DNA of 64,000 nucleotides from Trochalopteron elliotii (lineage: Eukaryota > Chordata > Aves > Passeriformes > Leiothrichidae). The stretch's first letter is position 1; each line of letters starts with the position of its first letter. Shown piece by piece: positions 12,301 to 24,300 of this stretch. A model generated the notes under the pieces. That model worked only from the letters and a program-made list of their open reading frames with translations. It did no database searches and was not told where the DNA came from. Position numbers and translations under genes: made by a program. Where the stretch lies: contig JANPWX010000118.1 in NCBI GenBank assembly GCA_024734555.1, forward strand, positions 1,079,705-1,143,704. Reading direction: 5' to 3'.

Positions 12301-15300
12301 AGGGCTTTTCTGGACCCATGTTACTCTAGAACTGTGGTTCTGGTTAGGGAAATATTCCAGCTTGGAGTCAGCTCAGGCTTTTGGGGGATACCCCTTGCCA
12401 GTGAAATCCTTTTGCTAGAATATTCTGCTTGGGCTGGCCAAAAAGAAGCAGGCAAGGAAGGAAATGGGTTATTGTGCAGTTCTTGCTCCCCAGCATGATC
12501 CTGGCTGTGGGGACTCTACCCAAGGATGCTTCCTCTGCTATCTCCACTCATCCAGCAAGCCCTGGCCCAGTTCAGAGCAAACATAAGGCCAAAGCAGTCT
12601 GGTTTGTGCTGGAGCAGGTCTTCACTGCCAGGAGTTCTCCTGCAAGGAGCAGGCAGCTTGTGCTGGGGACAGGGAGGGCTTACCTCACACGACTGGATGC
12701 AGTGAATGACAGAGGGGTCTGGGTGCCACCGCAGCCTGCCCGTGCACACGATGTTCTGGGAGAGAAGGGAAAGGCAGCAGTTAGGCCAGGTGGATGAGGC
12801 AGGGAAACAGCCAGCAGTGCTTTCTGGAGCTAGAGGGTTTCCTACAACACTGCATCACTCACTGTGGGGGAGAACAGCAGTGATACACCCAGGACTCTCC
12901 CTGCAGCCTTTGAGGCCCAGCAAACTCAGGGCAGCTGCACCCAGGAACTCACAGACCAGGGTACATTATTCAAGGCAGAGGCCAGATACACATACACACA
13001 CACGTGGGGGGGTATATGTAGATGTATATCGGTTGAACTTGATGATCTTGAAAGTCTTTTCCACTCTTAGTGATTCTGCGTTTCTATATTGATGCAGAAC
13101 TGGAAGAGGACAAAGAGAAAGGACAGGGACTACCTGAGAAGTGGGTGTGGCTGGCAGTGTGACCACAATGTCTGACTTGGCCAGCAGCTGCTGCTGGGGG
13201 TAAGCCACAAAAGGCTGAAGTCTACCATCATGTCTCAGTGTGGTGCTGAATTCATCAGCTTCTCAGCTAGTCATCACTCAGTGCCTACAGCAATCAGATC
13301 ACTGATCCCTGCTCAGGCTGTGAAAACTGCATTCTGGGAGGACTCATCTCCCCAGACCTGACTTGAAGTAGATCCACCAAACTAATGGTCACTCTGAGGT
13401 TCTCTCTGGTATTTACAAGGCACAGACTCAGTTCTTGCAGCCAGATGGACACAAGAGCGAGATGTGAAGGGCTCGGTTTCCCAGCCCTGGAACACACTGC
13501 CCTGCTCATTTAGCTGGGGTTTGTGGGGAACACTCACGATTACACAGGGGGAAGAGAAGCCCCACCGCACATGCAATTTCCTCCTTGTAAAGCTCAGGCA
13601 GGCTTTGAAATCTGAGGCCCCATAAAACGGCGTCTGGCCTGTGAAAGTGTCCTAGGATGCCCTTCACAGCACGGGAGTTGCACAGAGGGGTAGGTGTGTT
13701 TTCTCCCAGCTTCTTGTTTGGTATGTTCAGTGGCAGGAAGACTGGCTCCAGCATTCCCAGGTGGCACAGCAGCTAGGCATGGGGCAGCTCTGCCCACACA
13801 GACCAGCTACAGGTCCTTCTGCAGCATCTTTGGTCAACACCGTGATGAGGCTGGAGCAGGATGAGGTCCTGGCCCTCCTCAGTTAGCACAGGGAGGGCAG
13901 TCCCAGAGAGAGCCAGCCTAATGGGGCAAAGACTGGGGCATTCCAGAGCCCACCAGTTCCTGCTCAGCCAAGAGGATGTGTGCATCCCAACCCTATGGAG
14001 TTGCTTTTTATGTGGTTGTTGTGCAACTCGGATGCCATTTTAGCATACTCATATTAGTATACTTGTATTCCAGGCTGGGAAATAAGGGCAGAGAGACAAA
14101 CCTGCTCAGCTGTGGGATGCAATGAATCAGAGCTGAAAGCAAAACAGCACTGTGCCTTCTCTGCGGTTCCCGGTGTTGTTTTGCCCCATCCTCTCCATCT
14201 CATGGAGCATGGCAGCTCCCGGGAACAGCAAACTGTTGGAAGCTTGGGGGAGCCAAGCGGGGAGCAGAGACAGAAGCCAGGACAGAGAGGAAAACAAGAT
14301 GGTCCAGGGAGAGAGCTCCTGGCAAAGGACAGAGCTCCTTCTTAAAATAGCGTCTCCTCTCCCTCCTCCTCCCCTCTGCAAAATGCCTCCCTTGCACGAA
14401 AGCCTGCAGTGGTGGTGAAAGGGAAGCCGAACGCCACTGCCTCAACGGGCCAAGCCATCTGATCCCTCAAAGGCAAGGACTGCTTCCAAGGCTCGTGCTT
14501 AACCATCCCACATGCCCCAGGCATCCTCACCCCCCCGGCAGCTGCCCGCCGTGGGTCTGATTCAAGGCAAGGCACAGTAGTATCCACAGGCATGATGCTG
14601 GGCCTCCTGCGGCTTCCCAGGAGGAGGGGAAAGCATTTGGATGGGAGCACTGGCTCCTGGGAAGATTGTTTGCTTTTCTTTGTTCCACCTCCTTCCTCAT
14701 ACATCTCGTTTTTATTTCAAGAAATATTACCCCGGCGGAGCTGCTTCTTGGTAAAGTCGTGCCATGAGGATCCAAACTATTTGAGCTATTTGAGCTGCTG
14801 TGCCTACAAAATGAGTAAGAGGTGGGGAGGGAAAGGCTCCCCTGTTCCAGCAGCAGAGGCACCCGGCTGGCCAGCGGGTCCTGGCAGCTGGAGACACCTT
14901 TCAGCTGACAATGTCCTGCCTCTTCCTTGGCAGGGAAATGCCTGTCTAGGATTGCATCTCCACTGCCAGGTAACTGGGGACCCAGGCTTACACTGTACCA
15001 GAGGTGGCTTTTGCTCTCCCAGCACACTGGCTGACAATAAACAGTAGCTTAACAGGTTTAGGCACACAGCACATCCTGAAAAATCAGTGGGATTCTTACA
15101 TTCAACTTCATACATTGTGGTATCCTGCAATTCCTTGAAAGCTGGCTTGGGAGCTGATAACTACGCTGAACTTTGGTAAAGGAGAGCAGGAGGATGTGTA
15201 GTAGCATCCACTGCTTGTCTTTACAAGTCTTACCCTTCTTCACCTGAGGCAGAGATTTTGGGTTAGAACACCAGATGGAGAGGGAGGGAGGCTCCCTCTC

Positions 15301-18300
15301 TATGCTGCCAGCAACCCCCCTGCTAGAAGAATTCATCTTCCCTTTTACCTGTACTTTGGTGGGCTGCAGCCGGTGATCCATGGTCTCAGCAGTGACATTT
15401 CTGGGCAGTATGACAGGGTCACTGGGAGGAATGACACAGGAAGGAATGCACACAGCACCTGTGGGAGGAGGGAGAGCCTTGAGGATCTTACCAGCAGCCA
15501 GGCATCAATGTCCTGTAGGAGGCCACCACTGATGGTAGAGACAGATGTAGAGGGGACCCTTTTCCTCCCAGCCTGGGATAGCAATTCCTTTCCCAAATCC
15601 TGGATTAACCATGAGCCTACAGGAGTTGTGCCCAATTCTCTTCTCCCAGATGAAAGGAAAACTGAAGACAACCTAAGAGAAATATTCCAACCTTGATGGC
15701 AGGACATGGGACCCAGCATGAAAATAAGTCTGGCCTGGATTTTATATGATATTTGCTGACATGTTAAGAAGCGTCTTTCATAATTTTTCTACCACAGAGA
15801 ATTCCCACTGCCTTCCCATGACCCAGCAAGAAAAAAAAAAGCTGCAAAAACCACCTTGGAAAAACAGGTGGGATTCCATCCCTAAGCCTAGCCTCACATC
15901 AGGTCTTGTCCTGAGCTTAACCTCAGTAGTCCCTATCATTAGACTATCTTCAGCCTGGCTTGACCAGACTGGGATGACTGGTGCATTTGCTTCAGAGTAA
16001 TATGGGCTGTGCTCAAGCATCTTGTCCAGTGGGATGCTAGGCCAGATGCAACAACCGTGGCTGAGTGTTGCAGCTTTTCCTGAAAGCACAAGGCAACCAA
16101 TTCTGCAGACAGAAATGGATGATGCGGTCCCTCATCTGGTGAAAGTGCCCTGTTACACTCAATTGTCACTGCAGCTTTTATGGCTTTTATCTAGGACTTC
16201 TCACATGAACCCTGCAAAACAGCAACAGTAGTAGCAAGCGGAGAGACCTTGGGAAAGATGGAGGGCTACAGATCAGGAAAATGAATGAAAAGAGATGAGT
16301 TTGCCCTAAAGACAATCCCTGCTTCTTCTGGAAAGAGAGATGCTTAATGATGGAGACAGCTTTAGATTTGGGACTCACCCAAGAGTGCAACCAGGGTGAG
16401 CACAAGGCTAAAGCCACCCCTGGCTCTGTGTTTATAAAGATGACGGATGAAAAGACAGGACTTTTTTTTTTCGTATTTAGCAGGGATTTGTACAGGAAGA
16501 GTCATTGTGACTATCAACTCTCTGGGATGATCGAGTCAACACAAAGTTTGGTTTCCATCTGCCCTCACCTATGCCATGGCCCTGCTCACACTTATACTCC
16601 ACGAAGTTCAGCTCCGGGGGGGGTGGGCAGGTGCCCCTCAAGCTCTCACACAGTTTGAACTCCTCTGTCCACAAACCCTCCTTGGTGCAGATGATGGGAA
16701 CCTGCAAAGCAGAGGGAGAGCAGCTGGCATTACTCACCCTGCCTGGCCACTGCCCATCTCTGGTGTGCAAGGACACCCATCCCACCAGCCACATCCAGAG
16801 AAAAGTTCCCCAAGGCAGCTGGGCTGCAGCCATCTGGTCCAGCCTATGTGCACTGAGCAGAAAGACAATTGTTTCCCAGCTGCTGCTGGATTCCACCAGA
16901 GGGAATCAGCCACACTTCTTTTGACTAGACCCTTTCCAAGTGTTGATATGATACCCAGGTGGAAGAGCTGGCAGGCAGCAGCCTCCACGTCCAGGGAAGT
17001 CCCTTGGTTGGCACAATTGCCTAAGCAAGGTCGGCCATCATCCCAAATGAATGCTTTCACAGCAGCTCCCAAAACCTACTGGAAGCCCCCTACTCATGCT
17101 TTCTGACCCTTTTCACCCAAGATAAGCCAGCTTGCTTAGGACCACTGCTTTCCAGACAAAGTCCCCAGGGAGCAGGTGAGCATCCCCAGGCAGTGGTGCA
17201 CCTTGTGCTGTGTATGGGGCCTAGCAAGAACAGCTTTGGGCTTGTAGAGGGTCTGCTCTTTGGTGGTAAAAGGGTATTTAGCCTTGGGGATAGGTCAAAC
17301 TGCTGCATGGAGCCCTGCACTTTGCAGATGCTCTGAAACACAAGGTGTGGTCAGGGGCATGCCTGCCCCACCCCAGACACTCACCTGCTGTCCCTGCTGC
17401 TCACAGTTGAGGACACACTGGCTGTCCAGCTCAAAGCCCTGGGTGCAGTTGTACATGCCTTCGAAGACGGGGGGCGGGGGCTTGCAAACCACGGGGACAC
17501 AGTGTCCCTCTTCCCACTGCCCACTCTCCAGGCACTGGACCTTCAGGAACTTCCTGGGGAAACACAGACACCAGACTGGCCTGCAGAACCCCAAACACTG
17601 CACCAGGCATCCCACAGATGTCAGGAGCAGACTGAAGACATCTCTCCTGGAGCACCATCGTGCCTCCCATGTGTAGGACTTTCCCATACCATACAATCCC
17701 TCACCATGGGCACGCCTTCCAAAGGGACACCCCATGCTTAAACAGGACCTTTTTTCTCTTCCCTGGGGGGATTGCACTGATCTAGGAGCACTGGATGCAT
17801 GTCCCTTGAACTCCATCCCGCTGCTCCCCACCTCTTGTGGTGCCCCCAGACCATTCCTCCCACAGTCCCTGCAGGTCCTGGTCTGCTTTGTCCCCCTGCC
17901 AGTAGCTGCATACTTTGCTGGATGGAGTTTGCCTCCACCAGTAAATCCTCTGGCCTGTGCCCAGCTCCTCCTGAGGCTCCTCTTTGTACTCCAGCCAGAT
18001 CTGTCAATCCTGCTCTCGCCAAGGGGCTGCTGTGCCACAGCAGACCAGTACCACCCTATGCTGCTAAAACAGCCCAGACACAAACTACTTGCCAAGAAAA
18101 GAAAGAAAGAAAGAAAAAGGCCTGGAGTGGAGCCCACCCACTTTTCAGTCGCCTGCCCCTGGCAGTGATAGAGACACCACATCTTTTACACAGGGGCATC
18201 AGGCTAGCCAAGGACTACTCTCAGCAGAGGACATGTCACTGCCCTGATGGGCTTTACCTCAGCCAGAGCTGATTCCTCCATCCTTAATGAGACTTTTCCC

Positions 18301-21300
18301 CCAGCTCCTGTCCTCCTTTACTAGACAGCACAGTGCAGCTGCCTGCCCCTGCCCTCTCCCACCATGGGTGCCAGCAGGCAGGGCTCCAGGCACCACGTTA
18401 GGGAGTTTATAGCCTGCCACAGGTATGTGGAGGGGGCCCACCAGGGGTTAGAGAAACCCCTGGGGGAATGCACTAAATTGCCCCTTGTTCTGAGAGGCAG
18501 CAGAGTGTGGGGCCACCCATGTGCCCCCTTACACCTGGTACAGGGTCATGACATTGTGTGGGGCCACCCAGCTGTGCCTCCACACATGGTGCAGGGTCAC
18601 ACAGCCTGGAGAAGCAGGGAGACCCCATTTGCACCCCACCACCAGACCAGGGATGTTCCCTGTCAGATTTCTGCTGGGAGCTCCTGGATGAGACATTTTT
18701 GGAGGTTTTTGCAGCATTCTCATATTTTAAAATATTTGCAGCTCTTGGAGAGTCTCCTTCTCCCTTCAGAAATCAGGGATCTGTTTTTTCTCAAGACTGT
18801 ATAAAGGGGCAGTGGGTTCCTGCCAAGGTGAACTCAGGCTCCAGCAGGTAACAAAGAGGCAGGCAGGGTAGGGAATGGGACACAGCAAGTCCACTGGCAC
18901 AGAGCTCTGGACAAATCTTCCCTCCAGCCCAGCTGAGAAGTGAGGATGGCTGTGGTGTGAGTAGTGAGGGTTTGCCACAGTCTCACCCCTACAGGAGCAG
19001 CCTTGAATTAACTGAGGGAACTGCAGCTATGAAGTATTTCAGAAAGCTGGTGAGGTGGAGGGACTCTGGATTCCATTGTAGGCATATGTGATTTCAGTCC
19101 TTTCCTCACCTAACTTTCTTGTTTGCTGCCCTTTCCATGAGGATGATAGTCACTGCCTTGCAAAGATGTCCCCATCAGACTTTGTCTTCTCCCAAATCTG
19201 ACTGCATGCTTTGCTCTGCCCAAGTTTAAAGGTAAGCAAAGGCACATTCCAAGAAGTACTAATCCATGTTGGATGTCCAGCTCTGCAAGTAGCATTTTCC
19301 CCTTCTTGAACTTCCTGGCTCACAACATGTAGATCCAGCTGTAGGACTTAGAAGGGGTAAAGCACTGGGGGTTATAGAGGCAGAAACAAACTGGTAGTGT
19401 GAAGTCACTGCAACAGCAATACCTCCGGCACTGAGCAAACTCCTTTGGAGACCAGGAGCATCCCAGCCACACAAGACTTTTCACTGGCCACTGCACCTCC
19501 CTGTTCCTCCCCAAACCATGGCAGAGGCCCTGTGCCCAGGAAGGCCTGGGGAGATGGGTCAAGCATAGGGAGGACGTGCTGTGGCAGCTGCAGTTTGCTC
19601 AGGTGCAGGCTGTGGTTTGCAGCCCCATCATCCTTGCAGAGGCTCCTCATTTTGATGTGGTGCTGGAGTGACCCCAGTCAGAGCCAGTGCTGTGCATGGC
19701 CTCTCACACCTCTCCCCCAAACCTGCACACCCCCAGACCACCTTGCTCTGAGGCTCAACCCAGTGCCAGCATCCATCCAGGGACTTCAAACAGTCATAGC
19801 CCAGGCTGACCCTGGGGTAGAGGGTGGGGTGAGGACCACTCCCACATATATGAAATTAGCAATTCATGTGGAAGCATGGAGAAGGGAAGGGAGAGGCTTT
19901 AAAAAAAAAGCATATACATAAATATATACACAACTTCATAGGAGCTTGAAATTTCTGGACCCCCTCCCACCCTCCAACTCCTTTTGACCTGGATTAAGGG
20001 CACTTCTTAAGGATTAACGAGGAATCCAGGAAAATTAGTGTCAACCCCAACCAACCAGGCAAGCCTAATGGACAGAGGAAGCAAGGGAGATGTCTGAGGC
20101 CAGCAAGGGCTGTATCTGAGGTGAAGGCACCAGCACTTGCCCAGCTCCAGAAGCTAAACATGCAGAGCCTGGCTGAGATCCAGCCATCTTCTGAGGCTGC
20201 CAGCTTGGGGGAGGGAGTGGGTTTGTTGTGGAGGAATGGTGACAAATGAACCTAAAGCTGCTAGCTGTGTTGTGGTTGTTAGCTGTGTTTGCCTCTCATC
20301 TGGAAGGGGCAAGATACAGGCAAGGGCAGTGAGTGCTTTTGTGCCCACCACACACTGCAGTGCTCCTGGATTAGGCTGTCCTGCTTGCCCCACTGTGAAC
20401 TTAGTTTTGTTTCCAGACCCCAGTCTGCTAACTCCTTTCAGTCCCCATTTTCTCCTCCACATTCTCCCACCTCCTCTCCTTCCTTGGTCTCTGCTGTTTT
20501 TGAACAGGGAGAGAAAGAAGAGGGGCTGACATCTCCATGAAAGCTCACTGAAGACTGTGCTGGGCTCTGTTGATCTCTGGTCAAATTGCAGGCTGAGACT
20601 TTCAAATCTGCCTGAAAATTGCAAAGTAGTTCTTTGCCTCATTCCCTCAAGCTAGCAGAAGGAGCTCAACCCCTCACAAAGGCAGCTTTGAGATCCCCAA
20701 ATCTCTTCCCTCCAAGGAATCATCCCACAATGGGCAGGTGAAACAAGTCCCCTGAAGGGTCTCACCTTTTAGGTCCCCAAATGGAGAGCATCCTCTCAAC
20801 ATTACAGTGCTCCTCTAAAGGGTCTCCTAGCTATTATCACAAAATCATGGAATTGTTTTGCGTTGGAAGGGACCTTAAAGACTATCTTGCTCCACCCCTG
20901 CTGCCATCAACAGGGACAGCTACTAGACCAAGTTTCTCCAAGCCCCATCCAACCTGATCTTGTCTATTCCTCTCAGAGATCTGCTTCAGATGGCACTTCA
21001 TGCTGGAAGCAGCAGCAAGAAGCATTGTGGAGGTGATGCCCTTTCCCCCAAAGCATCTGACCCCTGACTTCCAGGCCAGCACTTTTCAACGCTACAGCTC
21101 TGGGCGATTCTGAACATTTCTCCTTGACAGTCCACATCTTTGTGTGATCCAGGTGGTGGGTTGGCACTGCCATGGAACAGGTCCTGCCTAAATCCAGAAA
21201 GCACAAACGCATATATGTTAAGTTCCCCTTGTTCCCTTTACTTTGGAATTAGAAGTGAAGTAGTTTGGCAGCTGGAAGCCAGGCTGTTGCGTGGCCTCTC

Positions 21301-24300
21301 CAGGCTGATAACAGATCTTCTTTAGCAAGAGTCAAAGAAGCTTTACCCTTCACATCAGCATTGTCAGTCAGATGAACCTGCCAGCAGGAAGGCAGCAACT
21401 TTCTGGCAGGATCTTGATTACACAATCAGTATTTCCTCAAGGATCCCTTGTTGACAAGCAATGATTCCCCAAGGGCCTTTCCTCACCCAGGTTAATAGAC
21501 AAAAGCATCTCCAAGACAACTGATTTCTTCATCCCCTTTCTCTTCCACTTAAACTATGGGAAATGAATTTCAACTACAAACTCAGCCCCTTCTAAGCATC
21601 CCTATTGCTCCTGCAGTAAAATTCAACTAAAAAATAGAAGTGAGGTAATTGCAGGAATATGAGGTAAATGCATAATCTGTGTCCAAGATTATCTTCAGTT
21701 GCAGAGACAGCTGGATCCCAACTGTGGTTCAGGCCTGCATAAGGTGGGCAACTCCACACGAAGAATCAAGCTAGACCTAAAATAATTCAAAGGAAGCCTG
21801 ACTATATTTCCAAGGGTGAGCTAGTTAGTGGACATCAGAAATCTTTGGTGTCAGCCACACATTATGCTTGACTTTTGTCCAGTATATAGTACACATAGAG
21901 GGTCTTGCTTCTTTATACACGTCAACACCTGTATGGCATTAAATTCTTCAGCAAGGCTTGTGCTTACTGGGTTGGTGGACAACAGGGAGACAGTAGATCA
22001 AGGACTCCATTTTCTGAACCCAGAGAGACAGCAGAGGACCTCAAAAACCTCATGTCCACATCACCAGCTCAGACCCTATTTTCACACCAGCACATCAGTA
22101 ACCTGCACCTGATCAGTACTGGTTGCTTCCAGAACTCCCCAGCACCTCACTTCCTCCAAAACTGGCATGATCAAAGAGATAAACCTCTCACTCTGGCATC
22201 TCCCACCCTCTCCTTGCCAGGGCTGAGACACCAGAAGGATTTTCAGCAATCCAGGAACTGTCTTAATGGATAAAAGCTGCTACACCACACCAAGGGGTTT
22301 GTACTCATGCTGAGTGTGCATCAAGAGCTCCTGATGAGACAGTACAATAACATTTACAAGTCCAAGGAAAGGTTTTTGCTTGGGCTGGGCCACTCACATA
22401 GGAGGTAATCTCCATGATAGGAAAGCAATACTTTTTGTGGTTTTGTTAATGTGGTTTTTGTACTCCACCATCAGAGACGTCCGATGAAACAGCAGCAATG
22501 ACAATTGCAAAGGGGAAAAATCAATGTCAATGTGCATTGCTATGAAAACGTACTCCACTTTGCATGATTTCCCTTGACTTGTCTCACAGGCTGTTCAGAC
22601 CCATGTGGAATTTACTCACACATCAGAGGAGCCTCAGGATCTCCCAGGGGTCATCATTTTTACAGCAGTTTGCTGCAGGAGGACAGAGGGGGCCTAACTT
22701 TGCAAGCTGGGTGGATCAGTTTGAATGCCCAGTGCCTGAAGCGCCACAGGCACAAAAGCTGCTCTAGAATTTTCAAAGCAGTCCATGTGATCACTGCCAT
22801 AATCATCATTTGCTCAGCTCCCTTTGGCCCAAGAAATGCTCCTAACACTGTGAAAAGCTGTTTACAGAAACCACTTCCTTCATTACAAAGCAAGAAATTT
22901 GGCAACTGCTTCCCACTGAACAACAACTCTACCCCAGAGCAAAGAAGAGATGAAGTCTGCATCCAATTAAAACTGGAAGGGGGCATTAAACAATTAACAC
23001 ATAATTACCTGATTTGGGCTAGAATCAAGACTCTGGGGAGGACCCAGCCAGTGCCAAGGAATCTTTAGTGACCAAACCAAATGGGGACTTTGGCTGGAGG
23101 CATCACAGACAAAACGTTCAGCATCAAAATATTGGCTGAGAGCAGGGCTAGTGAACCACCAGGAATTTTTCCCCGAAGCATCAGGAAAAATCTTCTCCCA
23201 TTGAAATGCCAATACTAGAGATTAAATATAGCCAAGAGGCACAGCGGGTGAGATGTTAACCCTGACAGAAGGCAGCCATTCATTCTTACAGTACCTCTGT
23301 TCTATGCTTTATCACTTTTAGGAAAGACAGAAGCTCCAGGAATCTGCCAACATCTTGTAAATATCTAATTACCTGGGAGTCTGCAAGCACTTCATTTGGT
23401 GCTTAACTTTCACAGAGTGACAAACACGTTGAAGTGCATGGGAAGATCTGCTTGTTTCAGGTTAAAGTACTTAACACACTTGTGTGTGCAACAGCACCTT
23501 GTTCCCACCAGGTTCACCTAGACCAGGGAATGCCTCTTGTATTTCAAGAAATCCATGTGATCAGAGCAAGCTGCTCTGCCTTCTGCCTCTCAAGCCAGGT
23601 CTTTGAGACTGGCTATCACCTATTACCTCTGCTCCTTGCGCACACTGGGAGGAGGAAAGGAATAGTGATAATGGTGATATAATGGTGATAATAATGGTGA
23701 TAAGACTTACTTCTTAGGCTTGTCTGCTGTGTTCTCGGCCACGTGGTAGCCAGGCTTGCACTTGTACCGACAGACTGAGCCCACGTCGTGGTTGCCCTGC
23801 AGGCACCGAGGCACCAGGAGCTTGGCGTTGGCCATGGCGGGCGGCGCGTCGCACTCCAGCTTGCAGTAGGCCTCAGGCAGTGACCACAGGCCATCCTCCA
23901 GGCAGGTCAGCCACTGGTTTGTCCCTGAGCCCAAAAGAGAAGCAGTGTGTGGGGTTACAGCTGAGCCAGGAATGGAGTCCTGCTGAGGGGAGCTCAGAGC
24001 AACCAGCAGAAGCCCTCTTGTTACAGTATTGTATGTTTGGTATACTGGTACCAAAGGGGGCAACAAACACAAAGACCATGGACACCATCGCCTGCTTGGT
24101 CAGGAAATGTAGCAGAAAATACTTGAAAGCAGACAAAAGTATGGCAGAGTCAACTTCTAGAGGCTGGAGAAAGCATCTTGGTTCTGCAAATCTCCCCAAA
24201 TCTTTCCCATAAACTTGCCCTATTTCGTGGTGCCTCAGGGTAGCCAAGGGCCTTTGTGTAAGACAGCTCTCTGTCACACTCAGTTCAGCCCACCTTCATT

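Larger units (their letters stand above)
358..12683 (-). other. PAPPA2: PAPPA2 12.3 kb intron between window exons 18 and 19
   Basis: The longest complete intron of the window. The flanking exons join SCE to PFQADGW exactly as in the mammalian protein, so no coding exon is expected inside. It holds a CR1 fragment near 960-1335, a G-rich motif at 3072-3092, a CpG-dense block at about 3155-3370, a CCCT microsatellite at 9358-9380 and an older CR1-like copy at about 10640-11110. Unspliced ORFs here (e.g. 3139-3942 plus, 6826-7479 minus, 9058-9687 minus) have no recognisable domain. Confidence 0.85.
12756..15348 (-). other. PAPPA2: PAPPA2 intron between window exons 17 and 18
   Basis: 2593 bp. 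It contains a short CA/TA-rich stretch at 12986-13028 and a CR1 3' tail at about 13030-13088. I recognise nothing else in it. Confidence 0.8.
17554..23710 (-). other. PAPPA2: PAPPA2 intron between window exons 14 and 15
   Basis: 6157 bp. It holds a GAAA microsatellite (18095-18118), a two-copy 51-bp tandem repeat (18505-18606), a CR1 fragment (about 20838-20980), an AT-rich block near 22430-22565 and, touching the donor, an ATC-rich tandem repeat (23663-23704). Confidence 0.8.
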
